Part shown: piece after piece, positions 1-7,858 of the stretch
Layout of the letters: the number at the start of each line of letters is the position of its first letter
Numbering within the stretch: the stretch's first letter is position 1
The notes under the pieces: generated by a model
Databases searched by the model: none
Told to the model about the DNA's origin: nothing
The model's input: only the letters and a program-made list of their open reading frames with translations
Source of the DNA: an uncultured Kiloniella sp.
Lineage (GTDB): Bacteria; Pseudomonadota; Alphaproteobacteria; Kiloniellales; Kiloniellaceae
Assembly (NCBI RefSeq): GCF_937128705.1
Contig: NZ_CAKZMP010000072.1
Coordinates: 1 to 38,033 of the forward strand
DNA length: 38,033 bases
Direction of reading: 5' to 3'
Position numbers and translations under genes: made by a program

Positions 1-1
1 T

Positions 2-361
2 AACCCATCTGTACTGGAGCGTCAGGTCACCCTGTTGGCAACGGGATCAGAAGTCGAGATTGCAATTGCTGGTCAGAAACTTCTTGAAGAAATGGGCATT
101 GGTACAGCCGTTGTTTCCATGCCATGCTGGGAACTGTTCAAGCAACAGCCACAGCATTACCGTGATGAAGTCCTCTCCCCCGGCACACTAACAGTTGCCG
201 TTGAAGCTGCCCTTCCATTTGGCTGGCACGAGTGGATTGGATCACAAGGTGCATTTGTCGGGATGACCGATTTCGGTGCTTCGGCCCCAATTGATCAACT
301 CTACAAGAAGTTTAAAATTACACCTGAAGCAATCGTAGACGCAGTTAAAGCACGTCTATAA
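2..361 (+). CDS. tkt: transketolase, C-terminal part (5' truncated by window edge)
   Basis: Only the last ~119 residues are present; the reading frame is already open at base 2. The part seen is the transketolase C-terminal domain: an LLATGSEVEIA strand, then a conserved tail ending in FGASAPIDQLYKKFKIT and EAIVDAVK. Transketolase moves two-carbon ketol units between sugar phosphates using thiamine diphosphate in the pentose phosphate and Calvin pathways. The ThDP-binding and PP domains lie upstream of the window, so the catalytic residues cannot be checked. The aldolase gene starts 29 bases after the stop, and gap follows, which suggests one sugar-phosphate operon. A TTG at base 35 is an internal codon and not the true start. 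Confidence 0.93.
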   Translation, partial: NPSVLERQVTLLATGSEVEIAIAGQKLLEEMGIGTAVVSMPCWELFKQQPQHYRDEVLSPGTLTVAVEAALPFGWHEWIGSQGAFVGMTDFGASAPIDQLYKKFKITPEAIVDAVKARL

Positions 362-390
362 AGCTTAGGATCTGTTAAAGGATTTTAGAT

Positions 391-1389
391 ATGACTGAAT
401 CACTTGCAGATATTGCACAAGCTCTTGTAGCCAGCGGCAAGGGAATTCTTGCCGCTGATGAGAGCACAGGCACCATAAAAAAACGGTTTGATTCTATAAG
501 CGTAGAATCAACCGAAGACTCTCGTCGCGATTACCGCGAGCTTTTGTTCCGAGCAAAAGGCGGGAATGATTTTATCAGCGGCGTCATTCTTTATGATGAA
601 ACCCTTCGTCAGAATGCAGCTGATGGCACGCCCCTTAGTAAAGTCCTTCAAGATCAAGGGATCATTCCCGGCATTAAAGTTGATCTTGGGGCCAAACCAC
701 TTGCCGGGCATGACACTGAGACGATCACCGAAGGCCTTGATGGCCTCAGGGATCGCTTGAAAGAGTATGCAAAACTTGGCGCCAAATTCACCAAGTGGCG
801 TGGTGTTTATAAAATCACTGAAGAAACCCCCAGCTTTGCAGCGGTTAGCGCCAATGCACACGCCTTGGCACGCTACGCTGCGCTTGCACAAGAAGCTGGC
901 TTAGTTCCAATCGTTGAACCTGAAATCCTGATGGATGGTGATCACGACATCAATGTCTGCCAGGCCATTAGCGAAGAAGTTCTGCGGTCCGTTTTTGCCG
1001 AATTGGCAAATCAGGAAGTCGAGTTGGAAGGTATTCTTCTAAAACCAAACATGGTGATTGCCGGACAGGATTGTCCTCAACAGAGTTCTGTTGACGAAGT
1101 TGCTGAACGCACTGTCGCAACCCTCTTGCGCTGTGTGCCTGCTGCTGTTCCGGGCATTGTTTTCCTATCTGGTGGTCAAAGTGATGATTTAGCAACAAAC
1201 CATCTCAATGCCATGAACAAGATCGGTAGTAATCTGCCATGGAAGCTTAGTTTTTCTTATGGTCGTGCCCTACAAGCAGCCCCCCTCAAAACTTGGGCTG
1301 GTAAAAAAGAAAATGCCGATGCTATGCAACAGGCATTTTTGAAAAGAGCCGAGGATAACAGCAGGGCGTCGACAGGCACCCTGAATTAA
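391..1389 (+). CDS. fba: fructose-bisphosphate aldolase, class I
   Basis: A 332-residue protein of the eukaryotic-type class I aldolase family. It cleaves or forms fructose 1,6-bisphosphate from dihydroxyacetone phosphate and glyceraldehyde 3-phosphate through a lysine Schiff base. The N-terminal GKGILAADESTGTIKKRF block is typical of the family, and the active-site lysine sits in LLKPNMV (Lys218 by my count). The substrate-binding FLSGGQS block is also present. Length is close to, slightly below, the usual ~340-360. AAAGGA lies about eight bases before the ATG. The gene lies between tkt and gap, in the slot where many proteobacteria have pgk and a class II enzyme; no pgk is seen here. The symbol is generic, because class I names vary between genomes. 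Confidence 0.93.
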   Translation: MTESLADIAQALVASGKGILAADESTGTIKKRFDSISVESTEDSRRDYRELLFRAKGGNDFISGVILYDETLRQNAADGTPLSKVLQDQGIIPGIKVDLGAKPLAGHDTETITEGLDGLRDRLKEYAKLGAKFTKWRGVYKITEETPSFAAVSANAHALARYAALAQEAGLVPIVEPEILMDGDHDINVCQAISEEVLRSVFAELANQEVELEGILLKPNMVIAGQDCPQQSSVDEVAERTVATLLRCVPAAVPGIVFLSGGQSDDLATNHLNAMNKIGSNLPWKLSFSYGRALQAAPLKTWAGKKENADAMQQAFLKRAEDNSRASTGTLN

Positions 1390-1405
1390 TCTTCAATTAA
1401 ATGAG

Positions 1406-1429
1406 CACCCCATCCGAAAGGTTGGGGTG
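1406..1429 (+). other. RNA hairpin with GAAA loop between aldolase and gap genes
   Basis: A GC-rich stem CACCCCA...TTGGGGTG, continued by a two-pair CC/GG stem, closes a GAAA tetraloop; one T-T mismatch interrupts it. No T-run follows, so a complete intrinsic terminator is unlikely. It could be a processing or mRNA-stabilising element that sets different levels for aldolase and gap. That role is inferred. Confidence 0.5.
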
Positions 1430-1491
1430 TTGTACTAAGAGGCAAAAGCCTCGAATACGTGTAACTAAATAAAGAAAATAGGTTCCAAATC

Positions 1492-2502
1492 ATGACAGTC
1501 AAAGTTGGAATCAATGGTTTTGGTCGCATTGGTCGCCTCACACTTCGTGGAGCAATTGAAACCAATCGTGACGACATCGAAATCGTTGCTATTAATGCAT
1601 CTGGGGATCCCGCTATCCACGCCCATATGCTTAAATTTGATTCCGTTCACGGCACCCTCAATGCAGAGGTCGAAGCGGATGATGAAAACATCATTATCAA
1701 CGGCAAAAAAATCAGAATGTTGCATGACCGCGACCCGGCTAAATTGCCGTGGAGCGATTACGGCGTCGATATCGTGCTGGAATGTACTGGTGCCTTTAAC
1801 AATGTAGAGGGTTCATCCCTTCACATGGTTGGAGGCGCTAAAAAAGTTTTGATTTCTGCTCCTGCTAAAAAAGGTTGTGATCTAACTGTCGTGTACGGTG
1901 TTAATCACAAGCAACTTAACGCTGACCACAAGATTGTGTCTAACGCGTCCTGTACAACAAACTGTCTGGCCCCGGTTGTTGACGTTCTCCAAAATCAAAT
2001 CGGTATCAAGAACGGCTTTATGACAACCACGCACGCCTACACAGGCGATCAAACAACGGTTGATTCAAAGCATAAAGATTTGCGTCGTGCACGTGCTGCG
2101 GCCGTTTCAATGATCCCGACATCAACAGGGGCAGCCCGGGCAATCGGTGAGGTTCTTCCTGAACTTGAAGGCAAGCTGGAAGGAAACGCAATTCGCGTTC
2201 CAACCGCCAATGTCAGCTGTATTGATCTGACTTTCACAGCGGAACGTGATACCACCGTTGAAGAAATCAACAACGCTATGATTGATGCTTCCAAAGGATA
2301 CCTCAAAGGTGTTCTTGGCATTAATGCCCTACCGTTGGTTTCCTGTGACTTCAATCACAATCCCTCATCATCTGTTTTTGATACCACGCAAACCCAGATT
2401 ATCGGGGGTAACTTTGTGCGCGTTCTGGCTTGGTATGACAACGAGTGGGGCTTCAGCCTTCGTATGTTGGATACAGCCGTTGCGATGGGAAAGCACCTGT
2501 AA
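1492..2502 (+). CDS. gap: glyceraldehyde-3-phosphate dehydrogenase, type I
   Basis: A 336-residue phosphorylating GAPDH converting glyceraldehyde 3-phosphate, phosphate and NAD(P)+ to 1,3-bisphosphoglycerate. The nucleotide-binding GINGFGRIGRL is at residues 5-15. The catalytic cysteine is in SNASCTTNCLAP (Cys154), followed by the TTTHAYTGDQ and STGAARAIGEVLPEL phosphate-binding segments, and WYDNEWGFS lies near the C-terminus. Length is normal. It lies 102 bases after the aldolase gene, separated by a hairpin, and ends at a clear intrinsic terminator, so it is the last gene of the tkt-aldolase-gap unit. The ribosome binding site is weak (ATAGGTT). Cofactor preference cannot be judged. Confidence 0.97.
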   Translation: MTVKVGINGFGRIGRLTLRGAIETNRDDIEIVAINASGDPAIHAHMLKFDSVHGTLNAEVEADDENIIINGKKIRMLHDRDPAKLPWSDYGVDIVLECTGAFNNVEGSSLHMVGGAKKVLISAPAKKGCDLTVVYGVNHKQLNADHKIVSNASCTTNCLAPVVDVLQNQIGIKNGFMTTTHAYTGDQTTVDSKHKDLRRARAAAVSMIPTSTGAARAIGEVLPELEGKLEGNAIRVPTANVSCIDLTFTAERDTTVEEINNAMIDASKGYLKGVLGINALPLVSCDFNHNPSSSVFDTTQTQIIGGNFVRVLAWYDNEWGFSLRMLDTAVAMGKHL

Positions 2503-2525
2503 CAAGAATATAATTCTTTGATTTG

Positions 2526-2556
2526 AATGGGGTTCTTTTGAACCCCATTTTCTTTT
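2526..2556 (+). terminator. intrinsic terminator after gap
   Basis: A perfect 10-bp stem (AATGGGGTTC / GAACCCCATT) with a TTTT loop, followed by a T-rich tract, 24 bases after the gap stop codon. It closes the sugar-phosphate operon. Confidence 0.85.
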
Positions 2557-2662
2557 CTGGCTCTTTCATTTGTTCTTTTCTGGAATGACCTATTCGCTTT
2601 TGTGATATGAGCTATTCTTTTCTATCCATTGCCAGCAAGCACCCGCTTCGGTATGAGAAGGT

Positions 2663-3316
2663 ATGAATTCAGAAATTTATCTCCTAACACCCACCGACCT
2701 GTTGTCTGGTGACAAGGACGTCGAACAGTTCAAAGCCACATATATTCAGGCCTTGGACGGAGGCGGGATCTCCTGTGTTTTGCTGAGTGGGACAGCTAAC
2801 AACGCAGAAACATTGAAGAAAGCTGTTGAAACCCTTCAGCCCATAACGCAAGAACGTGATATCGCCTTTCTCATAGAAGATGATTACCAAAACGCCAAAG
2901 CGTTTGGGTGTGATGGTGTGCATCTAAACGATGCAGGTAGCTATAAAGAAGCACGCGAGTATCTTGGAACAGATTATATTGTTGGTGTTGACTGCGGTAT
3001 ATCTCGGCACGATGCAATCCTAGTTGGCGAGGCTGGGGCTGATTACGTTGCCTTTAACAATAGGCGCCCCTTGCCGGAAATTGAAGATCCTGACGTTCGT
3101 GAATTTGAAGAAGGCGGCCCCAAAGGTCTGGAACTTCTCACATGGTGGCAAACGATGATGACGCCCCCTTGTGTATCCATGGATGACATCACAATTGAAA
3201 TCGCGAAAGCACATGCTGAAGCCGGGGCCGATTTCATCGCGCTACAAACTGCCGTATGGAGCCATCCTGATAATTCGACAACGGCAATCATAGAAGTAAA
3301 CGAGGCGATTGCCTGA
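2663..3316 (+). CDS. divergent ThiE-like (thiamine phosphate synthase family) protein
   Basis: A 217-residue TIM-barrel protein resembling thiamine phosphate synthase, which joins the thiazole and pyrimidine halves of thiamine. Visible ThiE-like features are the FGCDGVHLND segment, the GADYVAF strand and a C-terminal AGADFIALQTAVW. Key ThiE positions look altered: HLGQxD is HLND, the phosphate/pyrimidine loop is FNNRRPLPE, and the usual GGI near the C-terminus is replaced by SMDDIT. Such a second ThiE-like gene next to efp and suhB is familiar in alphaproteobacteria, but I would not assume thiamine synthase activity. No other thi gene is in the window. It follows the gap terminator, so it probably has its own promoter or shares one with efp. 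Confidence 0.7.
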   Translation: MNSEIYLLTPTDLLSGDKDVEQFKATYIQALDGGGISCVLLSGTANNAETLKKAVETLQPITQERDIAFLIEDDYQNAKAFGCDGVHLNDAGSYKEAREYLGTDYIVGVDCGISRHDAILVGEAGADYVAFNNRRPLPEIEDPDVREFEEGGPKGLELLTWWQTMMTPPCVSMDDITIEIAKAHAEAGADFIALQTAVWSHPDNSTTAIIEVNEAIA

Positions 3317-3402
3317 ACGCTTAGGACCTGATAGTTTCCCCAGCGACATAAAAGTACACACACTAATTGATGTTATTTGACAACTGAAGACGGGCACAGA
3401 TC

Positions 3403-3969
3403 ATGAAAATTAACGGTAATGCCATTCGCCCTGGCAATATTATTGAGCACAAAGGCCGCCTGATGCGTGCCATGAAAACTCAACACACGCAACCGGGCAA
3501 AGGTGGGGCGTACCTGCAAGTGGAACTAAAAGATATCCGCGATGGTACCAAAATGAATGAACGCTTTCGCGCAAGTGAAGATGTTGATCGTGTCCGCCTG
3601 GATCAAATCGAATATCAGTTTCTTTTCCGCGAAGATGACATGCTTACCTTCATGAACAATGAAAGTTACGAGCAAATCGCTTTGCACGAAGACATGGTTG
3701 GTGAACCTGTTATCTTCCTCCAAGATGGAATGACAGTTTCTATTGAGTTATACGAAGAAGAGCCAATTTCTGTCGTTTTGCCTGACACCGTAATCTGTGA
3801 AGTTGTCGAAGCAGACGCCGTTGTCAAAGGACAAACAGCGTCTTCTTCTTACAAGCCTGGTGTTCTGGATAATGGCGCCCGTATCTTGGTTCCCCCACAC
3901 ATCGCAGCTGGCACACGCATTGTTGTTAACACTGCTGATGGTAGTTATGTGGAACGAGCCAAAGACTAA
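3403..3969 (+). CDS. efp: translation elongation factor P
   Basis: A 188-residue EF-P, which binds between the ribosomal P and E sites and relieves stalling at consecutive prolines. The N-terminal KOW-like domain carries the tip loop PGKGGAY, so the tip residue is Lys33, the type modified by beta-lysylation when EpmA/EpmB are present. The OB-fold domains follow, with the GxRIxVP-type segment [21 protein letters not shown] at the end. Full length and intact. The Pro-rich envelope protein encoded 1 kb downstream is the sort of product that needs EF-P. The gene starts 86 bases after the ThiE-like gene; the ribosome binding site is weak (GACGGG). Confidence 0.97.
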   Translation: MKINGNAIRPGNIIEHKGRLMRAMKTQHTQPGKGGAYLQVELKDIRDGTKMNERFRASEDVDRVRLDQIEYQFLFREDDMLTFMNNESYEQIALHEDMVGEPVIFLQDGMTVSIELYEEEPISVVLPDTVICEVVEADAVVKGQTASSSYKPGVLDNGARILVPPHIAAGTRIVVNTADGSYVERAKD

Positions 3970-3981
3970 ATCGTTTATCAC

Positions 3982-4005
3982 AGAGGGGCTTAATCAGGCC
4001 CCTCT
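3982..4005 (+). terminator. hairpin after efp, possible weak terminator
   Basis: A perfect 8-bp GC-rich stem (AGAGGGGC / GCCCCTCT) with an 8-base loop, 12 bases after the efp stop. Only TT follows before an A-run, so termination is likely partial and read-through into the suhB-type gene is expected. Confidence 0.45.
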
Positions 4006-4055
4006 TAAAACACGGCCCCTTAAAGTATGGCCTTCTGACACGGAAAGTAATTTCG

Positions 4056-4856
4056 ATGGTATATCGCTCCCCCCGTATTACGGTTATGATCCGCGCCGCT
4101 GAAAAAGCCGCCCGTAGCCTGAAACGCGATTTTGGTGAGGTAGAAAACCTACAGGTTTCCAAAAAAGGACCTGCTGACTTCGTTTCAACAGCAGACCTTA
4201 AAGCTGAGAAAATTCTCAAGGAAGAGCTGAAAAGAGCGCGCCCTGAATTCGGCTTTCTTACAGAAGAAGCCGGCGTAGAAAAAGGCGAGAGCAAGGACGA
4301 GAGATGGATTATTGATCCCCTTGATGGCACAACAAACTTTCTACACGGTTTGCCCCACTTTGCCATTTCTATTGCTCTGGAAGTTCGTGACGAAATCGTT
4401 GCCGCTGTTGTTTATGATCCGATCAAGGATGAAATGTACACGGCAGAAAAAGGTAATGGCGCTTATTTGAATGACCGTCGTCTGCGTGTTTCTGGCCGTG
4501 TAAGCCTGGATAGTACGATCATTGCGACAGGAACTCCTTTCCTTGGACGCGGTGACAGAGGCCCATTCCTGCGTGAAATCAATGCTGTGATGGCACAAAC
4601 TGCCGGCGTTCGCAGATGGGGGGCAGCTGCTCTTGATCTCGCTTATGTTGCAGCCGGACGCTATGACGCATTCTGGGAAAGAGACCTTTCAGCTTGGGAT
4701 GTTGCTGCCGGCTTACTTCTTGTAAAAGAAGCTGGCGGGTCGGTCACAGAAATCGATGGACGAGCTTTCAAACTAAAAAGCGAGAGTATTCTTTGTGCGA
4801 ATATTGATTTGCACCCTAAGATGGTGAAATTGTTCAAAGAGTCCGGTAAATACTAG
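4056..4856 (+). CDS. suhB: inositol monophosphatase family protein (SuhB type)
   Basis: A 266-residue member of the Mg2+-dependent inositol monophosphatase family. Metal-binding motifs are intact: the TEEAG glutamate near residue 71, IIDPLDGTTNF near 87-97, and the second motif WDVAAGLLLVKEAGG near 211. The family removes phosphate from inositol phosphates; in E. coli SuhB also acts in rRNA antitermination, so the substrate in this organism is not certain. The upstream ATG at 4056 is preferred over ATG 4086 because RITVMIRAAEKAA aligns with the usual SuhB N-terminus. It is downstream of efp with 86 bases between them, and ends before a strong terminator. Confidence 0.88.
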   Translation: MVYRSPRITVMIRAAEKAARSLKRDFGEVENLQVSKKGPADFVSTADLKAEKILKEELKRARPEFGFLTEEAGVEKGESKDERWIIDPLDGTTNFLHGLPHFAISIALEVRDEIVAAVVYDPIKDEMYTAEKGNGAYLNDRRLRVSGRVSLDSTIIATGTPFLGRGDRGPFLREINAVMAQTAGVRRWGAAALDLAYVAAGRYDAFWERDLSAWDVAAGLLLVKEAGGSVTEIDGRAFKLKSESILCANIDLHPKMVKLFKESGKY

Positions 4857-4893
4857 CTTTCCGCGCTCTCTAAATTACCATTTTGACTATTTT

Positions 4894-4928
4894 ACAAAGG
4901 CTCATCATCGATGAGCCTTTGTTTCTTT
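4894..4928 (+). terminator. intrinsic terminator after suhB
   Basis: A 13-bp stem (ACAAAGGCTCATC / GATGAGCCTTTGT) with a 3-base loop, followed by TTCTTTT. It lies 37 bases after the suhB stop. Confidence 0.88.
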
Positions 4929-5013
4929 TAGCCTTCCCTATTGTCGTATCCCTCTATGAGCATTAAGCTACGGACAAAGATTCACATTTGAGAATCATCC
5001 TGGGGGATGGAAA

Positions 5014-6588
5014 TTGTTCAAGCCTATGAGCTATATGCATAATAATAGACACCAAAATCGCTCAACATTGTTACAGGCAAGCTGTGCCACACTCGCACTA
5101 CTATGCAGTACATCAGCAGCGGTTGCACAGAACACAACAATCATTGGCGGGTCTGGAAGTTCTGGCGTTTATGTTAATGAACAACTGATTGGATCCGTTC
5201 CTGCCTATTCCAATGGATATTCCTATGGTGGGCAAATCAGTGGGCAAACGCCCCCAGCGGGCTACCCTGGTGCCGGAAACAATCAATACCTCAGCAGACC
5301 GGGAAACCTGCTTTTCCCACCTGAAAATTTCCCTCATAGTCAGGTCACAGTAAACAATTTCGCTGACTTTCAAGGTTCAGGATATAACCAAAGTCCATAT
5401 TCTGCACAGGGCAATCCGCAGAACTATAATTCCTGGCAACAACGATATGGTCAAAACTCTTATGCTCAGGGGACCTATCCGCAACAACCGGGGCAAACAA
5501 CAAATTCAAGCCTCTACAATCCTTACGGACAACCTCTTGTCCCCTTATCACAGGTATCCGGTACTCGAGTAGCAAGCACAGGGCAACAGCCACAGTATCC
5601 ATCTCAAATCCCGGCCTTTTCACCCCAATCACAGTTATTGGTTCCGCCCCCAAATGGTGGAAGTCGCGCTGTACAGAACGCACCAGCTATAGAAAAAATC
5701 CCTTCGGCTCCGGCACCTCAAGCTCCTGTGTATGAAACTGCGTCAGTAACACCTGCGCCCAAAGCCACGTCTAAAAAGATTGAACCTGTTAGTCAGGCCC
5801 AAGCACCAAGTTCCAGAATCCCCCCCGCCCCGGCCGTGGAAGAGACACAACCAACCAAGGTTGAGCCTGTTGCAACACCGAAGATTGTTGAACCAGAAAT
5901 TGTTGCTCAAAAAGCTCCATCCCCCAAAGCTCCATCCGTGGAAGAGACTACAGAAACAGCCGCAACAGCAGCTGAAGGAACAACGTTCTCTGCACCTGCA
6001 CCAAAAGTAACAGTGCCAACACCGTCAATCACAGCCCCAGCTCCAAAGATTGAAACTGTGACCGCAGAGCCTGTTTTGACACCGCCACCAGTTCCAGAGC
6101 CTGCTGAGACTGTTTCTGAAACGGCAATACCAACGGCACCAACAATAGCGGAAACTACCTTAACAGAGAGCACGGAAGCGCTTGCTCCGCCACCTCCTCC
6201 AACAGAGGCTGAAGCGACACCTTCACCCGTAGAATTGTTACCAAACAACGAAACTGCCGCCGTTACCTCCCCGGAAGAACTTGGGCCTATCCAGTTATTA
6301 TTTGAACCAAGTGATGCGGATTTGAGTTCAGAAGCAAGAGCACAACTAAATACACTCGCAGATCAGCTTTTAGCCGACGACAGTAAAGTTGTTCAACTTC
6401 TGGCCTATGCGGGTGATAACGAAAGTAATGCGCAAGCCCGCCGGATTTCTCTCTCCCGAGCCCTCGCTGTCCGAGGTGTACTTATGGAAAAAGGCATACC
6501 GAGCACTAGAATGCATGTTCGTGCATTAGGTAACAAAGCTAAAAACGGCAACCCGGACCGGGTAGAGATTATTCCTGTCCAAAACTAA
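5014..6588 (+). CDS. secreted Pro-rich protein with C-terminal OmpA-like domain
   Basis: About 524 residues. A signal peptide is visible (hydrophobic LLQASCATLALLC then AVAQ-N). A Gly/Tyr/Gln/Asn-rich low-complexity stretch follows (roughly residues 30-215), then a Pro/Ala/Glu/Lys-rich linker (215-415), then an OmpA/MotB-like C-terminal domain (425-524) containing LGPIQLLFEPSDADLS and RRISLSRALAVRGVLMEKGI. In that domain the usual GHTD is AYAGDNES, so peptidoglycan binding is possible but not assured. The start used is TTG 5014, four to eight bases after GGGGGATGG; ATG 5026 is the alternative. It precedes a MotA/TolQ-like gene and another OmpA-domain gene, suggesting a shared envelope role. 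The specific function is unknown. Confidence 0.75.
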   Translation: MFKPMSYMHNNRHQNRSTLLQASCATLALLCSTSAAVAQNTTIIGGSGSSGVYVNEQLIGSVPAYSNGYSYGGQISGQTPPAGYPGAGNNQYLSRPGNLLFPPENFPHSQVTVNNFADFQGSGYNQSPYSAQGNPQNYNSWQQRYGQNSYAQGTYPQQPGQTTNSSLYNPYGQPLVPLSQVSGTRVASTGQQPQYPSQIPAFSPQSQLLVPPPNGGSRAVQNAPAIEKIPSAPAPQAPVYETASVTPAPKATSKKIEPVSQAQAPSSRIPPAPAVEETQPTKVEPVATPKIVEPEIVAQKAPSPKAPSVEETTETAATAAEGTTFSAPAPKVTVPTPSITAPAPKIETVTAEPVLTPPPVPEPAETVSETAIPTAPTIAETTLTESTEALAPPPPPTEAEATPSPVELLPNNETAAVTSPEELGPIQLLFEPSDADLSSEARAQLNTLADQLLADDSKVVQLLAYAGDNESNAQARRISLSRALAVRGVLMEKGIPSTRMHVRALGNKAKNGNPDRVEIIPVQN

Positions 6589-6691
6589 TTCTTAGAGCAA
6601 CTCTCGTGCACGGGAAGTGGCTGTCTTAGTTTTGCCTAATAAAAGCTGTACCTTGCATGAAAGTTTCTAAATACCAGAGGGCGCTTAACGC

Positions 6692-7852
6692 ATGAAACGG
6701 CCAACACGCTACCTTATCCGAATGGGGATTTTTCTGGGGATCGTAAGTATTGCTGTTGCAGCGCTTGCCCCAAGTCTCCAGGAAGCTTTCATAGCCAATG
6801 CAGTTATGAACGGCATGATTTTAGGCGTTCTTTTCTTGGGTATTATCTATATTTTCCGGCAAGTACTCTCTCTTAATCCAGAGCTTGCTTGGCTGGAACA
6901 CCTAAAAAGAGAAACAGAAGGCGGTTTGGTTTTTGCCGGTTCAATGAACGAAGTCAGAGAACCAAGGCTTCTCGGCCCCATGGCAACCATGATTGGAGAG
7001 AAAAAAGGCAAACTGAGCCTTTCCACTCTTTCCATGCGGACTCTTCTCGATGGTATCCAAAGCCGCATAGAAGAAAGCCACGATATCTCCAGATATTTGA
7101 TCGGCTTGCTGATTTTCCTAGGTCTTCTTGGAACTTTCTGGGGACTGCTGGAAACCGTCAATGCCGTCGGCGATACAATCGCTGGCCTCAGCACAACAGC
7201 AGATGATCCCTCTGCTATGTTTGACGAGTTGAAATCTGGTTTAGCAACTCCATTATCCGGTATGGGAACAGCCTTCAGTTCTTCATTGTTTGGCTTAGCG
7301 GGTTCATTGGTTCTCGGCTTCTTGGAATTACAAGCAGGACAGGCACACAACCGTTTTCTCAACCACTTGGAAGAATGGCTGTCAGGCATCACCAAGCTTT
7401 CCAGTGGCGGTCCCGGCGCTGAAGGTGACCAATCAGTTCCAGCTTATATTTCTGCGCTTTTAGAACAAACAGCCGAAAGCCTTGAGAAACTGGAAAGAAC
7501 AATGTCTCGGGATGAGGAAGAACGTGTTCGCGGGAATCAGTCTTTAATTACACTAACGGAACGGATGTCCACACTGACGGATCATATGCGCGCAGAACAA
7601 AGCGTTATGCTCAGCATTGCAGAAACACAATCACAGCTAAAACCAATCCTCAGCCAATTGGCGCAAACACAATCTACCCAAGCAAACGCCGGACTAGACG
7701 AAGCCTCTAAAGGACACCTAAGAAGCATGGACCTTCGCTTGGAGCAACTTTCTGGTGAAATAGCAAATGGCAGAGAAAGTTCTGTCCAGGAAATAAGAAG
7801 CGAAATTCGTCTGTTAACTCGCACATTGGCAGCAATGGCAGAAGGCGAATAA
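6692..7852 (+). CDS. MotA/TolQ/ExbB-like proton channel subunit
   Basis: A 386-residue inner-membrane protein. Hydrophobic segments are near residues 10-30, 35-57, 135-160 and 185-215. The LLIFLGLLGTFWGLLETV block and the GMGTAFSSSLFGLAGSL block are the two pore helices of the MotA/TolQ/ExbB family. The last ~130 residues (250-386) are charged, predicted cytoplasmic, and probably coiled-coil. Such proteins form a ring around a MotB/TolR/ExbD-like dimer and use ion flow to do work across the envelope. The partner gene starts six bases after the stop. An AGAGGG sequence precedes the ATG. The length and cytoplasmic tail differ from classical TolQ and recall ZorA, but none of the Zorya effector genes is nearby. 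Confidence 0.8.
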   Translation: MKRPTRYLIRMGIFLGIVSIAVAALAPSLQEAFIANAVMNGMILGVLFLGIIYIFRQVLSLNPELAWLEHLKRETEGGLVFAGSMNEVREPRLLGPMATMIGEKKGKLSLSTLSMRTLLDGIQSRIEESHDISRYLIGLLIFLGLLGTFWGLLETVNAVGDTIAGLSTTADDPSAMFDELKSGLATPLSGMGTAFSSSLFGLAGSLVLGFLELQAGQAHNRFLNHLEEWLSGITKLSSGGPGAEGDQSVPAYISALLEQTAESLEKLERTMSRDEEERVRGNQSLITLTERMSTLTDHMRAEQSVMLSIAETQSQLKPILSQLAQTQSTQANAGLDEASKGHLRSMDLRLEQLSGEIANGRESSVQEIRSEIRLLTRTLAAMAEGE

Positions 7853-7858
7853 CTCCGA

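Noticed and set aside
5780-6010. Pro/Leu/Gln-rich 76-codon frame in the OmpA-domain gene
   Set aside because: It is a shifted frame of the same repetitive linker, and no ribosome binding site is present.
5907-6248. 113-codon Val/Gly/Ser-rich minus-strand frame
   Set aside because: It is the antisense shadow of the Pro/Ala/Glu-rich linker of the OmpA-domain gene.
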